This document shows positions 47,961 through 61,100 of a DNA stretch of 64,000 bases, in pieces. The notes beneath the pieces are model-generated. The model did not search any database and was not told where the DNA came from. It saw nothing but the letters and a program-made list of their open reading frames with translations. Position 1 is the stretch's first letter, and every line of letters begins with the position of its first letter. Origin of the DNA: Pagrus major (Eukaryota > Chordata > Actinopteri > Spariformes > Sparidae); assembly GCF_040436345.1 (NCBI RefSeq), contig NC_133232.1, positions 29,079,315 through 29,143,314 of the forward strand, read 5' to 3'. The position numbers were made by a program, and so were the translations under genes.

Positions 47961-49220
47961 TGCATTCGTGTCGTCACAGTCAAGCCTCCCTTGTTCCTCC
48001 CTCAGCCTCATCATCATCATCATCATCATCATCATCAACATCATCATCCCACCACCATCCCTGCCTCTCTCTCTCCTCCTCTCCCTCCCATACACACTCT
48101 CCTCCATTTCTTCCCCTGGAGCGAGTTTCGCTCAGCAACAGCACTGACGCACACACATGACGAGACAGAATGAGACACTATCTGACTCAGACTGACGCAC
48201 ACTCTTGGCATCGAGGTTTTTTGCGTGCGCATGTGCACACACAGCCGGCCTCCCACTTATGATGATGATGCTGCTGCTGATGGTGATGATGATGATGCAC
48301 GCACACACATAATAGTAGGCATATGACCCCCCCTCTCCTCCTCCCTCCCCAGCACCCCCTCTTTACAAATCACAGCAGTGGCCCACGTTCACTCGGTGTA
48401 CCTGTGACTCCATCAGCGCTCGACGTGCTGGTGTAAGACTCCATATATAGGCATTCCTGCTCGTCTATTCTCAGCCTCCATTCAGAAGGAGCGGAGAGGG
48501 GAGGGCTGGAGAGAGGGGGGGAGACAGAGGGAGAGTGAGGGGAGGCTAAAATTAGAGGTACAGTAAAGAGGGATGTGGGACAAACTGGATGGAGGTGAAC
48601 ATATAATCAAAATCAGACAAAAATACACCAATTTTCTGTAAATCGTGACGGATAAAAGACAGAAGATGGAGCCAAATGTAATATGTAATATCTTCAGGCC
48701 ACGTTAGAGATAACACAGAATGTATTGCATGTAATGAGGCAGAGCCAGAGACATTATACTGTTTTTTTCTGCAAAGCGAAGATTTCCTTCCTTCATTGGC
48801 TGCTGCTGCTGCTGCTGCAGTGTCTGATGGAGGGAAGATGAGCAGAGGAGGAAGAGCTGCACAGCTGACTGCTGCTATCTGCTGGCCAAGACAAGCACTG
48901 CACCCACACCCAGAGAGACTGATAATTATAGCCTAATAATCATGGGAAAATATGAAATTCATGCATTTAAATGGAGAAAACAAAAAACATCTCTAACTAG
49001 TTTTGAGAATCTACTGAACTATTTTTCTTCTTTATTAAAAAAAATGCTAATTCAAACGAAAAAACACAGAATTTGTCAGAATATTTCACAATTTTCTGAT
49101 ATTGTAACAAAACAAAATATGTTTTTGATTTGTGCATCTGATATCGGGATTGCTTGAGATGTACTGACGGGGTCTGGAGTACATCTTGTTATCTTATTGT
49201 GCTGCTAATCCTCTCACTCC
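47961..49220. other. Intergenic; ATC/GAT and CTG microsatellites, GC-rich block
   Basis: (ATC)n at 48009-48045, a GAT/GCT-rich tract at 48260-48297 and CTGCTG at 48800-48818. The block 48365-48480 is non-repetitive and contains CCATATATAGG (48441-48451), which reads as a TATA/CArG-like site. The 71-codon ORF at 48942-49157 has no recognisable features. Confidence 0.4.
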
Positions 49221-50225
49221 CTGTCGCCCGTAGAGAAAGTCCCCAGACTCCCCTTAAAAACCGCTCAATTGTGTGAGTTTTTGAGTCAGAAGAAACTTTA
49301 TAAAGTGCAGGAAACACTGTCTACAACAAATTCGGAATGGTTTGGGCCTTCTTCATAACTCGGCATGTTACACATGAAGATATTTTTTCATTTGTGTCCG
49401 TTTGTCCCGGTGATGTACATGTTTAAATGCATATGATACATAATCTGATCAGAAGTGGTCACTCCAAACGTACATTGCCAACATTTATGATTAGAATATG
49501 AAAGGAAAGGTTCACATTTTCAAACTCTGACTTAAAACAATACTCACATGCAAATATGCACACTGTTCGTCAATGTTTGATGAATTAATAGCTTTGAAGA
49601 CATAGTTTCCTCTTTCTGTTTCCCCAGAAAGTGTCTTTGCTGATCAGTGGTGAAGAACAGCAGGCTGGTACAAAGGTAGATGGTTGTACTAAACAAATAT
49701 AGCTTTTAAGTTGATCTAAAACACTCTTTGCTGCTTATTCACTAATTCAGTAACAAATACAGGCAAATTCTGTCGCCCCTAGAGAACGTCCCCAGACTCC
49801 CTTTAAAAATCTCTCAATTCTATGCGTTGCTGCAATAAGAGAAACTTTATAAACTTTAGGAAACGCTGTTTACAATACATTTTTAATCATCTGGACCTTC
49901 TTCATAATTCGGCTAATGTTATAGATGAAGAAATGTCTATTTGTATAAAAAAACATCTTGCAGCAACTTCATTGTCGCTCGTGGAAAAGCCCCCAGACTC
50001 CCTTTGAAAATCTCTCAATTTTGTGAGTTGTTGAAATAAGAGAAACTTTATAAACTCTAAGAAATGCTGTCTACAAGAATTCTGAATTATTTTGGCCTTC
50101 TTCATAATTCGGCTAATGTTTCACATGAATATATTTCTTTTCTACGTGTAAAAAACATTATATCTGTTAGACCCAGTGATGTACGCGTTTATTTGCATAT
50201 AGAGCGAGCGGGGAAGTGGTCACTT
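49221..50225. repeat. Three same-orientation copies of an unnamed repeat
   Basis: Copies at 49221-49466, 49770-49960 and 49971-50225 share TGTCGC(C)C then CCCCAGACTCCC, AATCTCTCAATT, AGAGAAACTTTATAAA and CTTCTTCATAATTCGG. Copies 1 and 3 also share a tail (GTGATGTAC... GCATAT... AGTGGTCACT) that copy 2 lacks. I do not recognise the family. Confidence 0.85.
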
Positions 50226-51364
50226 GAGACTCAAGTCGAGACGCATGTCCACTTGTGATCACTCAGACGGATGTTAATACCAGGTCTGACTCTCTCTCAG
50301 ACACCGATGGCAGCAGTTCCTTAAAATGGAGTTCCCAAGGACACTTGCACAGGACAGGAGTCCAACCATGTGATTAATGGAGAGCCTCCTCCACCTCCTG
50401 AGCCACAGATGGTGGAGGCATGGTCCTGTTGGCAGGTATCCAGGTTCAGCTAAACTTCAGAAGTGTTTACAGAGAGAGGACTGTGGATTTTGTCTCTCAA
50501 CACTTTCATTTTAAGCTCCCATGAAATTAAAAAAAAGATGTTTTTTTTCCCACACATCTTGCTCTATGTCACACCGATACATCAGGTCCAACGGTGCCAA
50601 AAAAGTCGTTTTGTATGTGTTTCTTAAAATAAATGATATTTCAGAGTTTGTAACTTCCCTTAAAAAATGGTGATGACTCATCCTGCACTCAAGGGCATAT
50701 CCTAACTTTGTGACCAATAACCCCTCTCTTAATGTGTAATGCACATTTAGCACTACTGGCGGCAGCAAACGCCAATCAATACCTGTGACAAATGGCTCCC
50801 TAGCTGCCTGTTTGGACAGGAAACTCGTATTGCCGAAGCAAACAGCACTCCACTAGCCTTTCACGGGAACTTTAAATCACTTCAGAAGGATTTCATCAGT
50901 GTCGGTGTCTAAAGAAGGAACAATTACAGCAACAATTAAGTCTTAATGCAGATAATGGGCGGGTGAGCATTGATTTAAAACATTATACTCCTTTACCTTA
51001 AAATAACAGCTTCAAAATCATGTTGATGGTACAGTGTCTTGTAATAGGGTGGATGGATGCTGTGGGGGGCGCCAAATCACACCAAATGCCAATTTCTGCA
51101 TAACATTGTTTTAATTATTTAGTTATTTTTAACACTTGTAGTTCAGTATTTTGTTACATAAGAATAAACCATGTTTATGAGGTTTTTAAATCTTGATCTT
51201 GCCCGAGCTTCTGACCTGTTATCGTGACTTGGATGGCAGATCCAGCGCACTTTTCCGTGTCACAGGTTGTTTTTTATGCACCATAACATGTACACTAATA
51301 AACAACTAATTAAGGCTTATGTGTACCTTTATACAAAGTGTAAGATTATTTACATTCTTGATCA
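50226..51364. other. Intergenic, no gene; fragment of the 31801 MITE family
   Basis: 50990-51110 shares CCTTAAAATAACAGCTT and GATGGTACAGTGTCT, and the CAAATCACAC... CAATTTCT end, with the element at 31801-32220. No exon is recognised. Confidence 0.45.
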
Positions 51365-51521
51365 AAGCTCCTGTTAGTAAGATAGTTGACCTTCGAGTGT
51401 CATTCCCAACTCGTCAAGTACTGACGCTTTGGATCTTAACCTTACCTACAGTCCCAAAGTATCAGTATTTGATGAGTTGGGGAACCCAAAGCGTCAGTAT
51501 TACTGTCTCTAACAGGAGCTT
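51365..51521. mobile_element. 157-bp foldback element with nested inverted repeats
   Basis: Perfect 13-bp termini AAGCTCCTGTTAG (51365-51377) and its complement (51509-51521). Inside, 51405-51432 (CCCAACTCGTCAAGTACTGA...) pairs with 51454-51481 with about four mismatches over 28 bp. A further inverted ACTGACGCTTTGG copy lies at 51485-51498. No clear target duplication. Confidence 0.75.
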
Positions 51522-52288
51522 CAGATATTTTCCCTCATTAATCAAAGAATTTATGTCACAAAATAATGGGAAAACATCAAAGGAAACATCCCAGAGTCAT
51601 CTGGGATCTTCTAAATTGCTCGTTTGATCTCATCAACAGTAAAAAAACACAAAACATACAAAATGTTATCCAAAAAAACAGCAAATCCTCACTTTTAAGA
51701 GCTTGAATTAATTAATTGTTGGTATTTGCTTGACAAATGACTCAACTGGCTGTAAAAATGGTTGAAAAGAATCGTTTCTGTCCATTGATTAATTGTTCAG
51801 TCTGGGTTTAACAATGAGGCGTTAAATATTAAGGCGTTAAATGAGACTGACCCATTTATATGCGTTAAACTAACATCCACACGATTATTCCAGTTAAAGT
51901 CAATAAACAATAATACTGAGTTGCTCATGTTCATGCGATGTTTTTGCATTAATTCATGTGCTGAGCCCTTTGGATCACAGATTGATGAGAAGTGTGTCAA
52001 GTGTGCAAGAAACCATCTGCACAACCTGACAAAGATCCAAATTGCTTCCAGAAGTGTTAATAATAGATAATAACATCAAAGAGACTGCATGTACAAATCC
52101 TTCCAAGACAGAGCAATTACAGTTTCATTAGCTCGGCTCAGGGGAAATGAAACGCTCGGGGTCATAAATATTTCCCAAATTTGAGAAGATGTTTTTGTTG
52201 GTGAGACGCAGGTGAAGATAAACCTCTTTAAAATCCTTCTGAAACACTCAAACCAAACAATTTAGACGAACAGACAGTCACATAACTG
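51522..52288. other. Intergenic between NPAS4 and MRPL11 3' ends
   Basis: AT-rich, no exon or repeat recognised. The two genes converge here. Confidence 0.4.
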
Positions 52289-52294
52289 TTTATT
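52289..52294 (-). terminator. MRPL11 polyadenylation signal AATAAA (- strand)
   Basis: TTTATT on the + strand, 96 nt beyond the MRPL11 stop, followed on the - strand by T-rich sequence. Implies a short 3' UTR of about 120 nt. Confidence 0.7.
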
Positions 52295-52389
52295 AAGATC
52301 AGACAAACGACATTAACAGTGTTTTTGTACGAATGCATACAGTCAGTAAAAACAGGAATGAGGGCGTTGATTTTGGATGTTGCAGGTCT

Positions 52390-55300
52390 TCATTTCTTTT
52401 TCACCAACAAAGCTTCTGCAGCAGCTGCGGCGGCGTCAGCTTTCAACTTCTCCTCTCGCTGCTCCAGGAAGATTTTGTACTCATCAGCTGACAGACTGAA
52501 GAAGAGGAAGGAGAAAGAGAAGGAAAAATTATACTCCGTTACACCAAACTGTGACGTACCGCTGCAGTAAAATCTAATTGAACAGTTCCTTACATTCCTA
52601 CATCTTTTAGTAGTTTGGTGAATTTAATAAAACTGGACAAATGTGGACGACAAACACGACATCACGATGTTTCAAGTGGAGATGGTGGATTTCTACTACT
52701 CAGCTTTATCCTTCATCTATCTGCAACATTAACTGTGGAACACAGTTTTTTTGGCATCAGCCCCCTCAGCAACGTCTTCTTTGTGGACTCGCCACAATGC
52801 AGCAGTGTTCAACAACCATCCGGGGAAACATCCATTGTAAAAGAAGCAGAGATACCAATTTCTCCACTGACAGTACTCTCAATAAATCATAATGCTCTGC
52901 AGCCGCAAGACATGTTAAGTTTTAAGTAAGGGGGAGAAAGGGATTCTGGGAGAAGTACAATATCATTAACTGAAGGAGAAGTAGATGCGGCAGGTAGAGG
53001 GACCGAGATCGTGCGAGAATACTGAACCGAAGCAACGAATGCTGCTCACGTAATAAATGATAAATATCTGAAAGTAAACACAGGTGGATGTTAAGATGCA
53101 AAGCCCCTCGTGGGCAAGAAAGTGAGTCGGTGTGAGTGTGGTGGTGTTTAAAGCACTCTGATACAAAAGACAGATGTACAAGCTTTGTTGAGAAAGGTCA
53201 ACACACTTAATTCAAATGTTTTATACAACAGGACATTATGCAACTTGTGACTTTGGGATATCACTGCTAATTCACCCTCCACTTAATTGATTTCTACAAT
53301 TTTAGTAGTTATTTTTCTGTTTACTGCAGTTCAGAAGGCTGTTTCACCAGCCCAGTAACCAGGATCAAATGTCAGCAGGTAATGTTTCTGCCAACCACTG
53401 ATGCATTCAAATATATACAGTGTGTGTCATAGGCTATACCACTAGGGCCATCACGATAGCAGATTTTCACTACACGATTATCGTGGCTGAAGAATTCGAG
53501 TGCAGGGAGGTGAAGAGAGAGTCTGAAACCATAAATGTAAAAGTGTACAAAAAGAAGAATTACACTCAATTCCTTCCTCCTTCGCTGGATTATTCATGTG
53601 TATTATTAACAAAGTATCAATATTTACATTTTTAATCTCACGTTTATCATGAATATTGCGATTTGACACAACACCCCTACTCCATTTCATATTGACATTT
53701 CTAAAAAACATCACATCACGCTCATGTTACATGTTTATGACCTGTCGTTCATGTGTGGAGGTGGTGGAGTTACAGGGGAGAAGCTGGTGACTGCAGTCCC
53801 AGACTGTGTTTCAACATTTGTAAGTGTGACAAAGCTGGATATATTTAAGGAGACCATTTCCAGACGTGTTTTCTGGTGACAAAAAGCGGAAATTTTTGAC
53901 ATCTGCGGCCACGCTGCGACCAAAACAGGTATCTCAAACTCAAACATGATCTTTTCCAAAGCCCAACCTTTTTTTAAAATATATAATAATACACAATATA
54001 AAATAGGAAACTGAACCTAAAGAAAGTTTCTTTGGTTTGCAGAAACGTACATTGCCAACATTTATTCTGCCGACTGGGATGGCGACCATATACAATAAGA
54101 TTAAATTTTATTGATCCCCTGTAGGAGGAATTCAACCTGACACAGCAGCAAAAGGGAGCAAAAAGTGACCAAACAATCCAATAAGTAGCAGCACAAGGTG
54201 GAGTAGACTAAGACCAAAATAAAAGAGAATAAAATAACATACACAAATAAATAAAGGAAAGGGGAGAGGGGAGCTGCTGTGTCGAGCTGCTGTGTCACTC
54301 CGTTGTGGCGCTGGAAGCAAGAAAAGCAGCTGTGAGCAGCTCCTCTGTTGCCTTTGTTCATTGCATTGTGGTACAGTAAACAAAAGCACATTCAAAAATC
54401 AATCGTTTTTGAGTACCTACTTTTATTTATACTTAACATAATACTCAACAAACATACCCAAAACATCCACTGTGTCAGAGCTCTGTTCATTCTTTCTTTT
54501 AATTCTTGGCCTTTATTGGTTGGTTCACAATACTGGAGTATGTAACTTCACTTAAATACCATAAAAAATATTGATATTCAATGTTCAATACTACAGGGCA
54601 TAAAACTGTAGGTTTTTATTAAAAGATAAATTTAACAGGGCTTGTGTAGTTTGTGTTAAAGCACAGCAAGTAAGTTAATTTACTTCTGACCACAGTCAGT
54701 CTTTTCCTATCAGCAGAGATTCCTCAGGCCCGATAGCTCTGCGAGGGATTAGCTTATCAGAGAGTTACAAATGGCCGCTGGGCCAACAACAGGGCAACAC
54801 ACTTATCAACAACACTTTACTGGGCCACCTTGTAAACTACTTCTGTGATGCTGAAATGGGAACTGTCTCCAAGTCCTTCATAAAAGTGTCTGCCTTCAGG
54901 TGCTTTACTAAACGTGTCTGCACTGCTCCTGTACCATTTGCCTGAAATGTGATATATTTCTAAACTGCACTCCTTTATTTTTTGTGTCAACTAAAGCCAG
55001 TCGTGGACGCTCTGCACTTGTCATCTTTAATGAGCAACAGAGAAAGCACAGCTGCTGTCTGTGTATCCGAGTACTGAAACCTTTTCAAATATTCAGAATC
55101 GGTATGTACTGATAAATCAATATTTTTGACAACACCAGCTCACAGTCGGTCGGGATGATATGCGACAAAGGTCTCTGGCTGGAACCAAGCCAGGCACATT
55201 GTTTATCACGCTGTACACATCTTAAACCACAGGGTCCAGCATCGCTGCCAAGAGAGAGATGCTGATTCAATTTCTGGTGTTGTTGCACTGACTGCTTGTT

Positions 55301-57114
55301 ATTGTCAGGTACTCTGTATGTTATTATTCATGTTATTTTTCTATAAGAAGAGTTGGGCTGCATAATAATAAGTGACCTCTACAACATAGTATGACTAACT
55401 GCAACTAAAACTAAAGCCTCAACCACAGAACGACGGCCAGACAGATGAATAGAGCATCTTATGAGCAGAGTGGTGTCATTACAGCAGCCAAATCATGTCC
55501 GTCACAAAAACCAAACCAAGACCACACGTAAATCATGTGAGGTGCACTGGTAGTACAGCAGATACTGTATAATGTCAAGTATTAGTATGGTGAGGTACTG
55601 AACTGGAAACACAAAAGGTGTATTTTAGTTTTCAAGGCTTTATGACGTTGGACCAGCAGACCTCTGCACTCAAATTTCTTCTCTAATATAATAGCTGACT
55701 GTAGCCCAAATATAAACTGCGAAGCTGCATGACAGGAGAAATCGAACGTAAATATAATGAATGATGAATAATTCATAGGACTCCGTTTGGAATAATGTGT
55801 AAAGTTCACCCAAAAATGCAAATTCAGTAATGATGCCGATGGAAAGTCAGGGGAAGTTTCATAGTTCACAAAACATTTCTGGAGCTTCGCAGCAAAACAG
55901 CGTTGTCAAACAACTGAATTAGATGGGGACTCGTTTTTAAAACGTAAGAAAACAACAACAACAACAAAAATGGCTCTGTACAGCTCGTCTTGTGTAATCC
56001 AATCCCCGGAAGCTCCTGAAATGGTTTTTGGACTTCGAAACTTCACCTGACCTTTCATCAGCATGAGGGTGAGTAGATAATGATGGCATTTTCATTTTTG
56101 GGTGGACTGTTCCTTTAAAGGACTAACGGTTCCTCATAACGAGGTCAGGTCCGGTTGTATTGTGAGAGGTCTCGGATCTGTGTCACTTGTTTCTTTTTGT
56201 TCCTAATGTCTTGTTTCCTTTTAAAATGTGATAATGTAAAGTGTCTTTGGGTATCATGAAAAGCTCTATATAAACAAAATGTTTTATTATTATTATTATT
56301 ATTATTCTTCAGTGGTCATATTATTTGCAACACCGTGTCACTTTACTGTTTTCTTCTCTGACCTCTAGTGGGCGTTCTACAGATGATCATTCACTTGCTG
56401 CTTCTTTGCAACTCTGCAGAAATATGCTTGACGCTTCTGACACGTCAGGTTTGTTGTACACCGAGCACAGAATCAGGACTTACTCGCTGACGACCTTGAT
56501 TCCCAGCGAACGGGCCGAGCCGACGATGCTTTTGACGATGGTTTCCATGGAGGTGTTCCTCATTTTGAAGCAGTCATCCTCGGCTTTAACCCTTGCGATC
56601 TCGTACACCGCCCTCACAGACACCATCCCTGCCGTCTCGTGACCTTCACACACAAACAAGAATCCAGAGTTTGAATAAAGAATTAAAATGAGGTGAAAAT
56701 GAAATAAACAGTTCAAGGATAGTTTGACACAAAAGTGTGAGTGTGTGTGGGTGACAGCGAGGAGGAGGTATCAGAAGTCAACAGGTGAAACGAGGCTGCA
56801 GATAGCTTGAAGCGTTAAAGGTTGAAATTCATAATTCTCTTTTCCTAACACTCCACCTTTGCCACTTCCTTCCTCTGCTGCAATTCCCCCCACGTCATGA
56901 ATATAACATCAATCACAGCAAAGCTCAAAACCGAGCCCGGGGAGAGACGTGTGTCCATTACAGGATGGGCTCAGCGGGTGAAAACTGGAGCAGTTACATC
57001 AGTGCAGCAGCACATCTCACCTGTCTTTCCGGCCCCTTTCGCGATGCCCGCCGCTTGCTTGAGGAAGTAGGACACTGTGGGCTGGCCGATCTTCAGGTCG
57101 TAGGTTCTGTCGGG
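52390..57114 (-). CDS. mrpl11: Mitochondrial large-subunit ribosomal protein uL11m, 3' exons only
   Basis: Minus-strand exons, 5' to 3': 57114-57021, 56643-56484, 52495-52390. They are GT-AG with matching phases and encode 119 residues plus stop. The first begins [20 protein letters not shown], the second carries the L11 signature region ([16 protein letters not shown]) and the third ends EALLVKKK. These match the C-terminal 60% of uL11m, from within the N-terminal domain through the rRNA-binding C-terminal domain. The protein sits at the GTPase-associated centre of the mitoribosome. About 75 N-terminal residues, including the targeting region, are not found between 57115 and 64000; the missing exon(s) probably lie beyond the window. 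NPAS4 and MRPL11 are convergent, as in human. The 3.99-kb last intron is unusually long beside the others. Confidence 0.93.
52496..56483 (-). other. MRPL11 last intron
   Basis: Holds the MITE copy at 55797-56120, a short 'TTTATTGATCCCCTGTAGGA' fragment (about 54107) and a (TTA)n run (56283-56306). No other exon is recognised. Confidence 0.6.
55797..56120. mobile_element. MITE-like foldback repeat, copy 2
   Basis: The ends are TGTAAAGTTCACCCAAAAATG and, in reverse complement, CTTTAAAGGAACAGTCCACC. It shares GGGGAAGTTTCA, AAAACATTTCTGGAGCTTC and GCAGCAAAACAGCGTTG with the copy at 15194-15551. Confidence 0.75.
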
Positions 57115-57474
57115 CTGAAGAGACAGAAGAATTAGAGTTAAAACCTGTGATCAAAGGTGTGAACATTAAAACTTTATGGGATTAAAATCTTGGCAAGGAA
57201 CGGGCTGGAGACAGGATATTAAAAAGACATCAGAGGATACCCACACTGTTCGCTAAGCCTCAACACTCTGCTACAACTGTCAAACTTTTTACTCTTGAAT
57301 AGCAGTTTTACAATTGATTGATGATTGATGTTCTTGGTTGTTATTGAAACGTGGGCCCTTGATTTCAGACAGAGGCAGACAAAATCATGCTCATCATTTC
57401 AGAGCCAACGACCAGCTGAAATGACAACCGTCTGTACTTTTTACAAGCATCAAAGTCTGTATACATCCTGACAC
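57115..57474. other. MRPL11 intron or upstream sequence; nothing recognised
   Basis: I searched by eye on the minus strand for the uL11 N-terminal motif (GPPLGPxLGQ) and found nothing here. Confidence 0.45.
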
Positions 57475-57660
57475 TTTCTGCTAAGAGAGGACGTCCTGTG
57501 GCTCCTCTGTGGATGCTACAAGGGTTTTTCTCTGGGGAATTTGTCCTTATTAATTTGAGGGTTTAAGGACAGAGGATGTTAGTTTACTGTACAGTTCGTG
57601 AAGCCCCCTGAGGCACTGTGATTGTGATTGTGATTGTGATTGTGACCTATACAAAAATAA
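57475..57660 (+). repeat. Dispersed fish repeat with (GATTGT)n tail
   Basis: GTCCTGTGGCTCCTCTGTGG... GAGGGTTTAAGGACAGAGGA... GTGAAGCCCCCTGAGGCACT then a run of GATTGT (57617-57644) and ATACAAAAATAA. I recall this form as a very common dispersed repeat in percomorph genomes. Confidence 0.6.
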
Positions 57661-57729
57661 TTGACTTGGCCTGGATGGATTTCAGGTTCACGACTCACAT
57701 ATCTGGCCACCTAAGTGGTATCTTTCAGA

Positions 57730-58175
57730 CTGCAATAAGAAAAAGATCCGGGATTATTTCTTCTAGGCCTGCCCTCCGAGGAGATGGCACTTCCTAATCA
57801 TTACAACATATTATTAGACAAACGCTTCTTTCTTGCTCGAAAATATATCCTTTTAAAATGGATTAAAAATACCCCACCAACTGTGACTCTATGGTACAAG
57901 GAGATTTTTAATTTCCTTCCTCATGAGAGGTTGAGTGCAGTGCTTAATGATAATGAGGCTGACGATGGAATCTTGTCCTTGATTATTTGCCCTCAGAGAT
58001 TACACAGACTCTGTTAAAAGGTCAATAACCTCCTAAGTGGATGCAAACTTTGCTCAGTTGACAGAGACGGTTTTATAGCCTGTACATTAGTTCGACTTTG
58101 CTCTTGAAATCGCAGTTATGTGAATTGTGAAACTATTTCTGTTTTGAAGATAATAAAACTTTGTTGAAAAAAATA
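57730..58175 (+). mobile_element. 3' end of a LINE (L1/Tx1-like), 5'-truncated
   Basis: An open frame reads GLFLLGLPSEEM, ALPNHYNILLDKRFFLARKY, then ILLKWIKNTPPTVTLWYKEI and ends at a stop at about 58014-58016. The ARKYILLKWI... P-x-x-x-LW form is that of the extreme C-terminus of L1/Tx1-type ORF2. A short 3' UTR ends in AATAAAACTTTGTTGAAAAA, an expected LINE end. The upstream part of ORF2 is absent. Confidence 0.75.
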
Positions 58176-61100
58176 AGAAAATGTAAGTGCTGACAATCCT
58201 TTTGATACCCGTTTTATTCCTAGTAACATTATTATATTCTGCACTACGCAGCTCAGGGAGATGCTTCACAGTTTCACCGTTTTGCACAATGACAATAAAG
58301 ATTTTCATCTTAAATCGGACGTCATTTTATTTCCTTTTCGTCTGTTGTTTTTGTGAGTACTTTCACACAGAACATGAACATAACATGGTGAAGAAGCACT
58401 GCATATTCTCCCCAACAAGGTTCATTTTTGGAGCTTTCACACCGCCATTAAGTCGTCAGCCAATGCTTCACATTTTCATTTCGTTCATTCGTCATGTCCC
58501 CCGTTTGTAAAGGCCTTAAACTTTAATATTCAGGACTAACGTGAGCTGGGGAAATATAACAGTTGACGGGCTGGTTAAGCTGTTAGAAGTAAAGCTGGGT
58601 CAGGTTACCACAGTGGGTAGTAAGCCAGACATGCTAAGGATGACAGCTCATCACAGAGCAGACAAACACAATGTATAATGGTTTCCACACACTTGTGTTT
58701 TTAGTTTTTTTTGGGGGGGGGGGGGAGAAAGGAATAAGCCTCCAGACTCTTCAAATGCTGATTATCTTTCTTGCTACAGCTTAAAGCGTACCGCTTCGTC
58801 ATGCGGAGAAATCCAAAGCTCGACAGGCCTGTTGTGTTGAATTCGATAATATTACGGTCCAACATGATGGTGCGTGATGAGCTGTTTTGAAGCAGTCAAC
58901 ACACTGCTGGGAATAAAACTGGTGTAAAAATACAATATTTTTCTATTTGCCCATAAACTCCAAAATTGAAAGTAAAAACCACCAGAACAAGCCTTCAAAA
59001 CCCACCATGTGTTCTTTCTGTGTAATTGTAGGATGTAAACTTTTCCTTAAGTTATTGATTACTGCAGGAAACAACTCTGGAAACATGTTCACCTCTGTCG
59101 TAGCTACAGACCACAATATATCAGTTTATGGTTCTGGATAATCACTGAAATTAATCAAACATTTTTTAATCGTGCTAAAACATGATTAAAACATGAATCT
59201 AAAAGCTCAAATATGAGTAGGACTTTCTCTGTGTTTTGAAACATTTTCTGCAGTTTCTAACTGAAATTTAATCATACTGTAGTTTGGACCTACTGTTCGA
59301 CAGAGACAGACCTCCCCACAAGAAATTCAAGGCACTTTGCCTCGTTAAACTTCAAGAAGTTAAAAAGCCTTTTATAAATCAAGGCGAGATGATTAAAGCT
59401 CAGACGAACGTCTATCGACCGCTCACTGGTTTCCTCTGCGTCTTCAGTGAAGCTGTACGTGTTTTTGTGGAGAAATCATTCCCTCTCATCTACAGTATTT
59501 AAGGTTCCTCATCAATCTGGAGAAACCTGCGTTTTCTTTCATCCTTCTCAGATTCAAGTCTTACTTCCTTTACTTTTTGGGCCTAATTGCTTCGTGTTCA
59601 ATGCAATTATTACTGTAACAGAGACAAATATTATAATATAACAACTTGAATGTCAGATATATTCTTTACAGAGCCTAACCAAAACAGTAAATTAGCATTT
59701 TGTCTTTTACTGTTAACTGTTGTATTTGGTGGTTCTGAGGGTCAGAACTCAACAACATTTAATTAAACAACATTTCAGGTTACAGAAAAGGTGAGAGAAC
59801 ACTTCTTGTTTGCGATTAGACAGTCCCTGGCGACAGTTCAATGTAATTTCCTGTTTCTGTTGTGTGCTACTCTCAGCTTGTTTTTTTTTTTTTTTTATTA
59901 TTCTTTCAAGAGCACAAAGGGACAGTTTTGGTTTTTGGAGGTCGGGTTGAATGTGGTGCTTATCCATAGTCGGGGAGTCGGCACGCACCGACCTGGAGAA
60001 ACAGGTACGTTCCACATGTAACGTCTTCTCTTTTATGTGTATTTGATGTTCTTATATGTACTGTATGTATTTGTATGAAAGACACATTTCCATTATTGCC
60101 TGCATTAATGGACAATGCTTTTGAATCTCGAATCAGTAGGCGTACCGTTGTAGGTAGCTAATTAATGTTCTGCCACGGATTGGTTTACCTGAAAAATGAA
60201 TTTCATCAATCATTCATCAATTTCAGTTTAAGTCTGTGCTATATTTAGAATATTTTCATTGATTCACCTCGCTGTCAGACAGCCCTTTCCAGCAGGAGGC
60301 TGAACCAGTTGTATCGCTTTATCTGCAGCAACCAGACTCCTTTGAAATAAACAGTGATTTAAGATGCTGCCAGGAGTTTTATTTCACTTCCTTCAACGTG
60401 CATTATGGGGCATTTTCCCACATTTTTGCCAACTTCTCATAATGCATGGATCTTAATGGAGAAAAAAAAATCAGGTGTATTTAGGTGGCTGGTATCTATG
60501 AGTGAGTACAGTTTGATGTGTATAAAGGGGTCTGTTGGGACGTGGCAGAGCTGCCGAGTACCATTCAAGTTTTTAATCTGCTGCAGCTGGAAACATTGCT
60601 GATGGGAGAAGAATTAAAGCGAGCCTTACAGAAGTAGCTGATAATTCTGATACTTGATAAGTAAAAGTGTTCAAGAAGACAAAATAACGCTCATTAAAAA
60701 AGTGAGTAATTTAAGCTGTGTGCATGAGGCGTCTTCCGGCTGCATCTTCAACTGCCCTCCGGCCTCGTTCGCCTGCCCTTTCCATCCTCCCCTCAGGACT
60801 AAAAATAAAAATAATCTTTTCAGCCTCACTATGTTTTTCTGGCCCTTTTCTTTTAATTCAGATTCATTCCCTAGCCTGAGACCTTTATTTATTACACTCT
60901 GACATATCGAGCCAATCAATGAATCATCTGAGGAAAGTTTACTTTGGATTATCTGTTACCTGTCAAATAGAAAAATAAATAAATGGAAAAAACACAGGGC
61001 AATAAACTGTGGGTGGAACAGAGGAGATACTATAGAGCAGGTGATTTGTCATCTGAGCCGTGTTATCCAACAGTATTGACCTTTCGACAGAGGGAACAGT

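Noticed and set aside
47951-48173. ORFs with His/Ser runs after NPAS4
   Set aside because: They are translations of the (ATC)n microsatellite.
56325-56642. Plus-strand 105-codon ORF
   Set aside because: It is the antisense shadow of the MRPL11 exon at 56484-56643.
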